Shown here in pieces: positions 1-8,722 of a DNA stretch of 24,172 bases. The stretch is from contig PMUF01000229.1 in assembly GCA_003167015.1 (NCBI GenBank), positions 1 to 24,172 of the forward strand, in the 5' to 3' direction. The stretch comes from Chitinophagaceae bacterium. Its GTDB lineage: Bacteria > Bacteroidota > Bacteroidia > Chitinophagales > Chitinophagaceae. Made by a program: the position numbers and the translations under genes. The stretch's first letter is position 1. The number at the start of each line of letters is the position of its first letter. The notes beneath the pieces are model-generated. The model was not told the DNA's origin and did no database searches. It worked only from the letters and a program-made list of their open reading frames with translations.

Positions 1-1438
1 CATAGAGGCCGATGCGTCTTTCGCTGTGTAACTGGGCGACGGCGGAGTCCAGGGTAAGGCCGTGGCTGGTGGCAGGTGGCAGACCGGCGTTCTGATAGGC
101 CCTGACCTGGTCGATAATGGAGAGACCCTGGCTGATGTTGCTGAGGTAGATATCCGCCTCAGCGATCATGAGGGCATTCTCTTCATAGGTAGGGGCGATC
201 GGACAATAGCCCATTTGTGCGTTGGTGGCGAAGGAACCCCCGTTCTCGATATAGGTAGGGATATAGCGTGTTCCGAACTGGATGCCGCGGCTGCGGACGT
301 TGACGATGGAACCGCCGGGGTAGAGGCCGAAGTTTTTGGTAAATCGGGCGTCGCCGGGCTGGAAGTCCTGGATGAGCCGTTCGCTTACAAATGTCAAGGC
401 TGTTTTGGCGTTGTCCATTTCATAAGGATGAAATGGGTACGTCAGGGTGACGGGATCTGACAGATCGTTGACATCGCCGGGCGTCATGCCCCATTCCAGG
501 GTATAGTCACCTGCTACTATCCCGGAGTCGGCTTCGTTGAGAATCGTATTCCAATCGCTGGCGCCCATGGCGGCCACTTTATGGTTGGCGAGATAGTTCC
601 GGGCTTCAAACGTATGGATCTGGCGGGCCCACATGGCCGGGGTTATGATCTGGGTATTTTCGTTGAAGGTGGGGACGATCGCTTCGAAGGTAGCGTCATA
701 GTCCGCGTCTTCGGTAATGCTGTTGAACAGGGCGAGCGCCTGGCTGAAATTGGCGTTGGCATCGGCTAATATAGAGGTATTCGCGAGGTAGACGTTACTG
801 GTCAGGCCAAGGTTAGTGCTATCCGGTGAATCATCGATCAGGGCGGCGATGTACATCGAGCCGAGTTTAGAATAGCAGTATCCCTTCCAATAATAAGCCC
901 AGGCTTGTAGCAGTTTCTTCTTGGTGACTGCATCGCCGCTGAGTACGAGGGCCGGATTGTTGAGGGCTCCCAGCAGGGTATTGGCCTGGGCGTTGATATA
1001 ATAGAATACGTCCCATTCCCATTGGATGGCATTGCCGTCACCGGCGGTGCGGGTATTTTCGGCCTGTAGGATATCCAGCTGCGTGGCGTAGCCGGATGGA
1101 TTGGGGATGACCGTATTGTAGGGAGCAGGCAGGGTGATGCTGGCGACGTTCATCGGGTAGCGGCCGCCATAGTTGGAATAAGGGGAGAAGTTCTCGTCGC
1201 CCATATTGCTTTCGATCAACCATTGCAGCTCAAAGAAATTGAGGTCTCCGTCGCCAGCTTCGTAGGCGATGAATTTTTCGTAGATGCCCATGGCGAAGGC
1301 GTCGATACCACCTTCCGTGATGAGCGATGCGCCGGGGGTGGGGGCATTGGGATTCGGCAACTGCAGGATGGCCTTCTTACAAGCACCCAGGAAGAGGGCC
1401 GGGAGGAGCAGGATTACGCTGTACTTTATAAGCTTCAT
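1..1438 (-). CDS. SusD/RagB-family outer-membrane lipoprotein, C-terminus cut by window edge
   Basis: This is the surface substrate-binding partner of a SusC-type TonB-dependent transporter. The reading frame is open from the ATG at 1438 to base 1, giving 479 codons. The N-terminus has Lys residues, a hydrophobic stretch and a lipobox LFLGAC with the lipid-bearing Cys at residue 20, so it is a lipoprotein. Family-like segments include the region around residues 155-175 (QAWAYYWKGYCYSKLG), which resembles the SusD TPR-type helices, and a distal SERRIGLY resembling the conserved ERR-E-L motif near the SusD C-terminus. Probably only the last few dozen residues are missing. It starts 26 bases after the stop of the upstream susC-like gene, so the two are likely co-transcribed. 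The substrate cannot be read from the sequence. SusD identity is secure; ligand is unknown. Confidence 0.93.
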   Translation of the reverse strand, partial: MKLIKYSVILLLPALFLGACKKAILQLPNPNAPTPGASLITEGGIDAFAMGIYEKFIAYEAGDGDLNFFELQWLIESNMGDENFSPYSNYGGRYPMNVASITLPAPYNTVIPNPSGYATQLDILQAENTRTAGDGNAIQWEWDVFYYINAQANTLLGALNNPALVLSGDAVTKKKLLQAWAYYWKGYCYSKLGSMYIAALIDDSPDSTNLGLTSNVYLANTSILADANANFSQALALFNSITEDADYDATFEAIVPTFNENTQIITPAMWARQIHTFEARNYLANHKVAAMGASDWNTILNEADSGIVAGDYTLEWGMTPGDVNDLSDPVTLTYPFHPYEMDNAKTALTFVSERLIQDFQPGDARFTKNFGLYPGGSIVNVRSRGIQFGTRYIPTYIENGGSFATNAQMGYCPIAPTYEENALMIAEADIYLSNISQGLSIIDQVRAYQNAGLPPATSHGLTLDSAVAQLHSERRIGLY

Positions 1439-1464
1439 ATATTGTTCTGATTGAGAGTGATCAA

Positions 1465-4400
1465 TTAAAAACCGACGTTGAGACTGAATTGATAGGACCG
1501 CAGGTTGGGCGTACCGAAATAGTCCACCCCGGAGAAGGCTCCTGTCCTGGAGTGAGACAAGTCGTTACCCTGGCTGCCGTAGGCCCCGGTATTCTCGGGA
1601 TCCAAGCCGTCATATTTTGTCCAGGTCATCAGGTTGCGACCTGTTGCCGTGACCGTGAGGCGTTTGATCGCATGACTATTGGCGACAAATCTTGACAGGT
1701 CATAGATCAGGGACAGGTCTTTCAGGCGGATATAAGATCCGTTTTCGACAAAGGGCGAGGCTGGGTTGACCAGGTTGTACAGGCTCTGGTAGTAGTTGAC
1801 GAATGATCCGGTATTGCCGCCGATGGTGACGGGTTTGTCGAAGTCTTTCGAGTTGGCACCCATACCGCCGGAACCCCCAACCGGGGTGTACAGCCATTGC
1901 TTGGTGATATTGTAGATGCTGTTGCCATGGATCCAGTCGAACTGGAAGGAGACCGTGAAGGTTTTGAACAGTGTGACGCGGTTGATCAGCGAGGAGGTGA
2001 AGTCAGGATAGGCGTGGCCGTCGACGGAGAGATCGTTGGCCGCGGTATACATGACCATATTGGTTGACGTGTTAGTCACATAACCGGTGCTGGATATGGC
2101 GTATTGACTTTGCTGGCTGGCGGGGATGTAAGGCGTTTTCCCGTCCGGCTCCAGCTGGCCGAGGCTTTTCAGCGGTGTCTGGACATAGAACAGGCCGATC
2201 TGTTTGCCCTGGATGACGGCGAAGCCGCCGTTGATGATATCCTGGCCGTTGGAGATCTTAGTGACGATGGCCTTAGAATAGCCCCAGCGTGCGCTGACGT
2301 TCCAGGTGACTTTGGGACCATTGTAGACTGTAGCATCCAGGGAGAGGTCTACGCCATGAGAGACGATGGTGCTGAGGTTATCCAGACGGGAGGCGTAGCC
2401 TGTGGAAGGCGCTACGTCGGCGTTCTGGTAGATCTCTTTGGTTTCCCGATGCCAGTAGGAGCCGCTGAACACAGCCCGGTCCAGCCATTCACCCTGAAAA
2501 GGCTTGAAGGTAGCATCTGTGCCGATCTCCAACTCGTAGTTCGTGGCAAGGTGCAGGCTGTCATTGGTGGCCTGGCTGGGCAGGGATACGGAGCTGCCGT
2601 TGCCCAGTGATGCGGAGGTGAATGTCAGCTGCCTATCATAGGGAAAGGGTTGAATACCGGCGGCGCCATAGGCGGCCCGTACTTTCCAGTCGGGTAGCCA
2701 GGATTGCTGACCGGGCATCAATTCGGAGGGGCGGAAATAGACAGTGCCGCGGGGAAAGGTAGCTGCCTTATAGGCTGCACCGAAGGCGCTGCCATAGTCC
2801 GATCGGACGCCACCGGAGATGCCGAACAGGTTGGCGTAATCGATGGTCTGATTGATCAGCCAGCCGAAGGTAATTTCCGTAGAGTAATCATCTCCGCTGT
2901 TCTTGGTAGTCGCGCCGGTGATAGTGGCTGGGGGGTAGACCGGAAGGCCGATACCTTCTGCAAAATATTGCTCATAGTTATATTTACGATAATCGTAGGC
3001 CACCTGGGTGGTCGTCCTGATGGGCAGATTGGAATGGAAGTCCTTTTGAAAGTCCGTCCGGAAAAAACCGGAAAAGAGGCCGTTCTGATTGAACTCCCGC
3101 GAGAAGGTCTGCTTTAGATCGCCGTCTTCGTTGGGTCCCCAGTATTGTCCTGCCTGGACAATTTCGCTCTGGTTAACATACAAGTCGGATTTGGTGGTGT
3201 CTGTATAATCGAATCCATATTTCGCGTCGAGCTCAACGAAGGCGGGGAATTTGTAATTGAGATCGAAGTCCTGGAAGATCTCCAGGCCCTGGTTGTTGTT
3301 AGTGTGGTATTGTTTCTCCGACAGCGTATTGTAGCCATTGCTGGAGACGTTCGTTTTGAGGGGGAGATGCCCGGTGGCATCCCTCCAGTCGAAATTGACA
3401 AAGGGATAGGCCGTGAGCATATTAAAACGGTCACCGGTCAGCAGGTCGTTATAACCGACGACGCCCTGGGTGATGGTACGGAAGGTGAAGCCTTTGAAAG
3501 GGTGAATGCCAATGTTGAGCGATATGTTGGAGCGGCTGAACTGGTTGCTGAGCACGTCCCCCTGGGTGAGTTGGGAGGCAGTGAAAGCATAGTCCGCCAC
3601 ATTGGTGCCACCGATGGCAGAAACGGAATTGGTAAAGGTCATGGCCTGGCGGAAGCCCTGTTTGAGGTGATTGTAGGTAGGGAGATTAAATTTCAGGTTG
3701 TTTTGGAGATTCGGATTGACGGTGGGGTCCGGTACCTGGGGGTCGCTCCATTGACCGGTGGCGTCCATGGCAACCGGGTTGCCGTTCTGGTCGAGGATAT
3801 CGCCATTGGCATTTGTGACATAGTGATGGAGATTCGACAGAATATTGCGTTTGAGAATATTGTCGATGCTGACTTTGGATGTGTAGCTAATGATCAGTTT
3901 GCCATTGAGGCTGCCTTTTTTGGTGAAGATCTGGATGACGCCGTTGGCGCCCTGGGCGCCGTAGAGCATCCCGCCGGCTGCTCCTTTGACCACTTCGATA
4001 TGATCGACGATGGCCGGGTCGATATTGTTGAGATTGTCCATTTCCACTCCATCAACCATGATGAGGGGGTTGGTGCCGTCCAGGCTGTTGACGCCCCGCA
4101 GGGTAATATTGAACGGGGCGTTGGGCGTACCGCTGGTCTGCTGGATACTGGCGCCGGCGATCTGGCCGTCGAGGGCCTGCTGGACGTTGGTGGTTGTGCT
4201 GGGGGCGAAGTCTTTGGAAGAAACGGTGGCCACGTCGATAGGAACCAGTTTTTTGCTGGTGGCCACGCCTACGCCTGTGACGACGACGTCGGAGAGGGAT
4301 TGGCTGTTGGGAGTAAGGGCGATCTTCAAGCCTTCTTTGGCGTCGACCTCATAGGGGTCGTAGCCGACGTAACTGATGACGAGCTTGACTTTGTTCTTTG

Positions 4401-4590
4401 CCTTGATGGTGAAGGCGCCGTCTTCGCCGCTTGTGGTGGCTATTCGGGTGCCTTTTACGGTGATGGTAGCGCCGGTAATTGCCGCTCCTTTTTCGTCGAT
4501 GACTTTTCCGGTGACAGTGATGAGGTCCTGGGCCATCCCTTGCATACAGGCAAAGAGGATGACCAAGACTACTAGCAGTGGTCTTCTCAT
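1465..4590 (-). CDS. SusC/RagA-family TonB-dependent outer-membrane receptor
   Basis: A 1041-residue outer-membrane transporter that would import a large ligand using TonB energy, together with the SusD-like lipoprotein encoded just downstream. Residues 1-20 form a signal peptide ending GMAQ. Residues about 25-95 are a carboxypeptidase-regulatory-like domain (VTGKVIDEKGAAITGATI, then ISYVGY). A TonB-box-like DVVVTG follows at about residue 102, then the plug domain with LRGVNSLDG, PLIMVDGVEMDNL and GANGVIQIFTKKG. The rest is the 22-strand barrel, ending in an aromatic residue (SLNVGF). Length is usual for the family. There is no N-terminal STN domain, so sigma/anti-sigma control through this protein is unlikely. 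No glycan-degrading enzyme is adjacent; the divergent neighbour is a peptidase, so a peptide-like ligand is possible but unproven. Confidence 0.96.
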   Translation of the reverse strand: MRRPLLVVLVILFACMQGMAQDLITVTGKVIDEKGAAITGATITVKGTRIATTSGEDGAFTIKAKNKVKLVISYVGYDPYEVDAKEGLKIALTPNSQSLSDVVVTGVGVATSKKLVPIDVATVSSKDFAPSTTTNVQQALDGQIAGASIQQTSGTPNAPFNITLRGVNSLDGTNPLIMVDGVEMDNLNNIDPAIVDHIEVVKGAAGGMLYGAQGANGVIQIFTKKGSLNGKLIISYTSKVSIDNILKRNILSNLHHYVTNANGDILDQNGNPVAMDATGQWSDPQVPDPTVNPNLQNNLKFNLPTYNHLKQGFRQAMTFTNSVSAIGGTNVADYAFTASQLTQGDVLSNQFSRSNISLNIGIHPFKGFTFRTITQGVVGYNDLLTGDRFNMLTAYPFVNFDWRDATGHLPLKTNVSSNGYNTLSEKQYHTNNNQGLEIFQDFDLNYKFPAFVELDAKYGFDYTDTTKSDLYVNQSEIVQAGQYWGPNEDGDLKQTFSREFNQNGLFSGFFRTDFQKDFHSNLPIRTTTQVAYDYRKYNYEQYFAEGIGLPVYPPATITGATTKNSGDDYSTEITFGWLINQTIDYANLFGISGGVRSDYGSAFGAAYKAATFPRGTVYFRPSELMPGQQSWLPDWKVRAAYGAAGIQPFPYDRQLTFTSASLGNGSSVSLPSQATNDSLHLATNYELEIGTDATFKPFQGEWLDRAVFSGSYWHRETKEIYQNADVAPSTGYASRLDNLSTIVSHGVDLSLDATVYNGPKVTWNVSARWGYSKAIVTKISNGQDIINGGFAVIQGKQIGLFYVQTPLKSLGQLEPDGKTPYIPASQQSQYAISSTGYVTNTSTNMVMYTAANDLSVDGHAYPDFTSSLINRVTLFKTFTVSFQFDWIHGNSIYNITKQWLYTPVGGSGGMGANSKDFDKPVTIGGNTGSFVNYYQSLYNLVNPASPFVENGSYIRLKDLSLIYDLSRFVANSHAIKRLTVTATGRNLMTWTKYDGLDPENTGAYGSQGNDLSHSRTGAFSGVDYFGTPNLRSYQFSLNVGF

Positions 4591-4702
4591 TAGCGTAGTT
4601 TTGATTTTATAAAAAAATACTCAGTGTAGCGGAAGGTAGAAATGCTCGCACGAATTATTACATCAGTGTTCACTAATAATATCCGTATGGACATACTAAC
4701 AA

Positions 4703-4715
4703 TTCACGTAGTGAA
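4703..4715. promoter_or_regulatory. Short palindrome in the divergent susC / M28 intergenic region
   Basis: TTCAC-GTA-GTGAA is a perfect inverted repeat with 5-base arms and a 3-base centre, followed by a run of A. It lies in the 210-base AT-rich gap (4591-4800) between two divergent genes, where an operator would be expected. The run of A could also make it a weak terminator-like hairpin on the minus strand, but no gene ends there. The gap also holds TAGTTTTG at 4596-4603 on the plus strand, which fits the TAnnTTTG element but could be chance. No regulator can be named. Confidence 0.25.
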
Positions 4716-4800
4716 AAAAAAGAATGAATATTGCGATAGATATGCAGCTATTCTAAGTCCGCAACATATTATTTTTTAACGTTAAATAAACTGTATCGAG

Positions 4801-6150
4801 ATGAGAAAGTGTTTACTTGTCATGATCATGGTTGTGTCGATGACTTTGGTGCATGGCCAGACGACGATCAATCGTGATCCGGAAATAGAAGGCATGGTCA
4901 GGGAAGTCAGTCCGGACTCCCTGCAATCGTATATAAAAGCAATGGTGGCCTTTGGGACGCGCAGCACTGTCAGCTCCACTACCGACAAGAAGAGAGGTAT
5001 CGGGGCGGCACGGGAATGGGTGCTGATGAAGTTCAATCAGTTTGCGGCGGCCTCGGGCGGGCGGCTGACGGCCTTTGTGGATACGAGTACTTATGTAGCT
5101 GACGGCAAGCGGGTGATGAGCAATGTCAATTTGGGCAATACGGTTGCCACGTTAAAGGGGGCCGACCCGAGCGACAATCGCATTTTTATCATCAGCGGTC
5201 ACCTGGACAGCCGGCGGACGGATGTGCTGGATGGGACGAAGGATGCGCCCGGCGCCAATGACGATGGTAGTGGTAGTGCGGCTGTGCTGGAATGTGCCCG
5301 GGTGATGAGCAAGCATGCTTTTCCGGCCACAATCATTTTCGTGACCGTGAGCGGCGAGGAGCAGGGACTACTGGGAAGCACTTATATGGCGAAAAAAGCC
5401 AGGGTAGAGAACTGGAATATCGAGGCCGTGTTGAACAATGATATTATGGGCAGCAACAACAGCAATGAGACCAATATCATCAACAATACGCAGGTCCGGG
5501 TCTTCAGTGAAGGGTTGCCGTCATACGATTTGTCGAAGCAGGCCAAACTGATCAGGCAGTTCGGGCTGGAGAATGACGGTAAGGCGCGGCAGCTGGCGCG
5601 GTATGTGAAGGAGGTCGGTGAGCGGTATGTGGACAACCTGCAGGTGGTGATGATCTATCGGAATGACCGGTTTTTGCGGGGTGGCGACCATACGCCTTAT
5701 GTAGATACCGGTTTTACGGCGGTGCGGATCACCGAGATGAATGAGAATTTCAATCATCAGCACCAGGATGTGCGGACGGAGAATGGCGTCGTCTATGGTG
5801 ACCTGGAGGAGTTCATGGATTTTGAATACCTACGGAAGAACACGGCCCTCAATCTGGCCAATCTGGCGAACCTGGCGAAATCGCCGGGGATGCCGCAGGA
5901 GGTGAAGGTGGAGGTACGCAATCTGACCAATGGTACGCAGCTGATGTGGAAGGCGCCGGCTGTCGGAAAGATCAAGGGGTACTATATTCTGATGCGGGAG
6001 ACGACGAGTGCGGTGTGGCAGAAGAAGATTTTTACGACGGAAACCGACGTGAAGCTGCCTTACTCCAAGGATAATTACTTTTTTGCGGTGCAGAGCGTGT
6101 CGGAGACGGGGAATGAGAGCTTGCCGGTGGTGCCGATGCCGGGGCGATAG
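4801..6150 (+). CDS. Exported M28-family zinc metallopeptidase with C-terminal Fn3-like domain
   Basis: A 449-residue secreted aminopeptidase-type enzyme. The signal peptide runs to about residue 19 (VHGQ). The M28 di-zinc ligands are visible in order: His134 in SGHLDS, Asp154 in GANDDGSG, Glu186/187 in SGEEQG (general base and ligand), Asp214 in NNDIMG, and a late His in NFNHQHQD (residues 319/321). Residues about 363-449 form a fibronectin-type-III-like domain (EVKVEVRNL, then GYYILMRE and YFFAVQSVSETGNE), a common C-terminal addition in this phylum. The ATG at 4801 places the signal peptide at the start with no upstream extension needed. It stands divergent from the susC-like gene, and the next gene begins 94 bases downstream. 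Exact substrate is not determinable; M28 also includes carboxypeptidases. Confidence 0.93.
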   Translation: MRKCLLVMIMVVSMTLVHGQTTINRDPEIEGMVREVSPDSLQSYIKAMVAFGTRSTVSSTTDKKRGIGAAREWVLMKFNQFAAASGGRLTAFVDTSTYVADGKRVMSNVNLGNTVATLKGADPSDNRIFIISGHLDSRRTDVLDGTKDAPGANDDGSGSAAVLECARVMSKHAFPATIIFVTVSGEEQGLLGSTYMAKKARVENWNIEAVLNNDIMGSNNSNETNIINNTQVRVFSEGLPSYDLSKQAKLIRQFGLENDGKARQLARYVKEVGERYVDNLQVVMIYRNDRFLRGGDHTPYVDTGFTAVRITEMNENFNHQHQDVRTENGVVYGDLEEFMDFEYLRKNTALNLANLANLAKSPGMPQEVKVEVRNLTNGTQLMWKAPAVGKIKGYYILMRETTSAVWQKKIFTTETDVKLPYSKDNYFFAVQSVSETGNESLPVVPMPGR

Positions 6151-6244
6151 GGACCGGCCTGTGGCTGGCCTTGCGTGGCGATAGGTTTTCGGGGGTGTAA
6201 CATTTATGTGGGAGCGTGCGTCTGAGTGAGAATAACCATTCCTC

Positions 6245-8680
6245 ATGATACGCAACTATCTCAAGACCGCTTTACGCAACTTATGGAAGAACAAGGGTTT
6301 TTCCGCCATTAACATTCTCGGGCTGGCTATCGGGCTGGCCACCTGTCTGCTGATCCTGATCTATGTGATGGATGAGCTGAGCTATGACCGGTACAACAAG
6401 AATGCCGACCGGATCTACCGTTTGGATACGGAGATCAAATTCGGGGGGGCGAATTTTATACATCTGGTGATGGCCCAGGGGCCTGCGCCGGCGGGGCAGG
6501 CCATGCTAAGGGATTATCCGGAAGTAGAGAAGGAAGTGCGGTTGCAGAAAAGCGGAGGCTTCCTGGTTCGGAAGGGCAGTCAGCATATCCAGGAAAATGC
6601 GGTGGTGTATGCCGACTCTACGATCTTCGATGTGTTCACGTTGCCGCTGATCGATGGTGATCCGCATACGGCGCTGATGGATGCCCATACGATCGTGCTG
6701 TCTGCGACAATGGCCAGGAAATACTTCGATGCAGTGGATGTGGTGGGAAAGACCTTGCTGATCAATGACAGCATACCCTATAAGGTGACCGGGGTGATGC
6801 GGGACATGCCTACGCAGTCTCATTTCCATGCCGACTTCCTGGTCTCTTTGTCCGAATCAGAAGATGCCAAACGGCCGGACGCGTGGACACAAAATAGCTA
6901 CAACACGTATATATTGCTGCGGCAAGGAGTGGATGGCCGCCAGTTTGAGGGGAAGCTGCAGGGGATGATCGTGAAATATATTGCCGCCAGTATACAGTCA
7001 TTCCTCAATATTTCACTGGATCAGTTCTACAAGAGTGGTAATAAGTATGCCTATACCCTGACGCCGCTGACCGCCATTCATCTGCACAGCAACAAGATGG
7101 GGGAACTGGGGGCCAATGGAAATCCACAATACGTCTATATCTTCTCCACCATTGCGATCTTCATCCTGCTGATTGCCTGTGTGAACTTCATGAACCTGTC
7201 TACGGCGCGGTCGGCGAACCGGGCGAAGGAGGTGGGCATCCGGAAGGTGCTGGGGTCGTTGCGGGGCAGTCTCATCTGGCAGTTCATTGTAGAGTCGATG
7301 CTCGTCAGTTTTGTCGCCATGCTGCTGGCTCTGGGGATTGCGTGGCTATTACTGCCGGTATTCGATCAACTGGCTGACAAGGAAATGTCCATCGGTCTTT
7401 TTTCCCGGCCCTTGCTGGCGCCGGGGCTGTTGTGCCTGGTGTTAGTGGTGGGACTGCTGGCAGGCAGCTATCCGGCCTTTTTTCTGTCGGCTTTCCAGCC
7501 CATTGCCGTATTGAAGGGGAATGTGTCCAGCGGATTCAAAACGGGATGGCTACGCAATTCCCTGGTGGTTTTCCAGTTCTTTATTTCTATCTGTCTGATC
7601 ATCGGGACGGTAGTCATCTATCGTCAGCTGGGGTATATCCGCAGCCGTTCGCTGGGCTTCAACCGTGAGCAGGTGCTGGTCATCCATAATACGCCGGCGC
7701 TGGGCGATGGGATTACGGCCTATAAGAACGGGCTGGCCACTCTTCCGGGGGTAGAGGGGGTGACGGTGACCGGTTATCTGCCCACTTCGGGCGACCGAAA
7801 TAATAATGCCTTTTGGCTTTCTCCTGACTTCGACTTCAAAAAGGCATTGGCGATGGAGAAATGGTTGATCGACGAGCATTATATTTCTGTATTGGGGATG
7901 AGCATCGTGGCCGGGCGGAATTTTTCCAAGGATTTTCCCACCGATTCGACGGGCGTCATCATTAATGAGGCGGCGGCGCGTCTGGTGGGGTTGACCCATC
8001 CTATAGGGGCGAAATTTTATACGTATGACGATATCGTGACGAAAAAGCCGTTGATCTATCATGTAGTGGGGGTGGTGAAGGATTTCAATTTCAATTCCCT
8101 CCGGGAGACGGTATCGCCCCTGGTCTTCCTCCTTCAACCGAATAATGATAGGATAGCCCTGCGGGTGAGTACCGACCATGTGGAGCGGCTGGTTACGCAG
8201 GTAGAGGATCAGTGGCGGAAACTGGCGCCGGGGGTGCCGTTCAGCTATACTTTCATGGACGACGATTTCAATTCCCTTTACCGGTCCGAACAACGGATTG
8301 GGGGTATTTCACTGTCTTTTTCCTTGTTGGCGATCTTCATTGCCTGTCTGGGTTTGTTTGGATTGGCGGCCTATGAAGCCGAGCAGCGCACGCGGGAAAT
8401 CGGCATCCGGAAGGTGCTGGGGGCGTCGGTGACCAGCATTATCGCCTTGTTGTCCAGGAATTTCCTATTGCTGGTGGGGATAGCGGCTCTGATAGCCTTT
8501 CCGCTGTCCTGGTGGGCGATGCATAGCTGGTTACAGGATTATGCCTATCGGATCAGTATTGGCTGGGGGGTATTTGCGCTGGCGGGGGCATTGGCGGCAG
8601 GGATTGCTTTGTTGTCGGTGGGGCTGCAGGCCTTTCGATCGGCGTTGGCGAACCCGGTGAAGAGTTTGAGAGCTGAATAG
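6245..8680 (+). CDS. FtsX/MacB-type ABC transporter permease
   Basis: An 811-residue inner-membrane permease of the large Bacteroidota type. The N-terminus (MIRNYLKTALRNLWKNKG) is the standard start of this family, followed by a membrane helix at about residues 20-42 and a MacB-type periplasmic domain to about residue 290. The first FtsX domain starts near residue 295 and carries NRAKEVGIRKVLGS. Further helices lie near residues 395-415 and 437-460, followed by a second periplasmic domain. The second FtsX domain runs from about 688 to 811 with EQRTREIGIRKVLGAS and the typical C-terminus NPVKSLRAE. Such permeases work with a separate ATPase; none is in this window. Members export or mobilise lipoproteins, peptides or antimicrobials; which applies here is unknown. 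The next gene starts 42 bases later on the same strand. Confidence 0.93.
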   Translation: MIRNYLKTALRNLWKNKGFSAINILGLAIGLATCLLILIYVMDELSYDRYNKNADRIYRLDTEIKFGGANFIHLVMAQGPAPAGQAMLRDYPEVEKEVRLQKSGGFLVRKGSQHIQENAVVYADSTIFDVFTLPLIDGDPHTALMDAHTIVLSATMARKYFDAVDVVGKTLLINDSIPYKVTGVMRDMPTQSHFHADFLVSLSESEDAKRPDAWTQNSYNTYILLRQGVDGRQFEGKLQGMIVKYIAASIQSFLNISLDQFYKSGNKYAYTLTPLTAIHLHSNKMGELGANGNPQYVYIFSTIAIFILLIACVNFMNLSTARSANRAKEVGIRKVLGSLRGSLIWQFIVESMLVSFVAMLLALGIAWLLLPVFDQLADKEMSIGLFSRPLLAPGLLCLVLVVGLLAGSYPAFFLSAFQPIAVLKGNVSSGFKTGWLRNSLVVFQFFISICLIIGTVVIYRQLGYIRSRSLGFNREQVLVIHNTPALGDGITAYKNGLATLPGVEGVTVTGYLPTSGDRNNNAFWLSPDFDFKKALAMEKWLIDEHYISVLGMSIVAGRNFSKDFPTDSTGVIINEAAARLVGLTHPIGAKFYTYDDIVTKKPLIYHVVGVVKDFNFNSLRETVSPLVFLLQPNNDRIALRVSTDHVERLVTQVEDQWRKLAPGVPFSYTFMDDDFNSLYRSEQRIGGISLSFSLLAIFIACLGLFGLAAYEAEQRTREIGIRKVLGASVTSIIALLSRNFLLLVGIAALIAFPLSWWAMHSWLQDYAYRISIGWGVFALAGALAAGIALLSVGLQAFRSALANPVKSLRAE

Positions 8681-8696
8681 AGGAGACGGAATTCCG

Positions 8697-8704
8697 TATC
8701 TTTA
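8697..8704 (+). promoter_or_regulatory. Near-match to the Bacteroidota -7 element before the AI-2E-family gene
   Basis: TATCTTTA matches TAnnTTTG except at the last base and ends 18 bases before the ATG at 8723. No convincing -33 TTTG lies at the usual distance. It could give the membrane-protein gene its own promoter in the 42-base gap after the permease gene. Confidence 0.25.
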
Positions 8705-8722
8705 AGATGCAAGCGGAATTTT

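Noticed and set aside
3145..4575. A 476-codon open frame on the plus strand, antisense to the susC-like gene
   Set aside because: It mirrors the codon pattern of the well-supported receptor gene on the other strand, has no recognisable domain, and is dominated by Gly, Val, Asp and Glu as expected of an antisense shadow in GC-rich codons.
7550..8293. A 247-codon open frame on the minus strand inside the permease gene
   Set aside because: It lies wholly within the FtsX-type permease, is rich in Arg, His, Pro and Ile, and shows no domain or signal.
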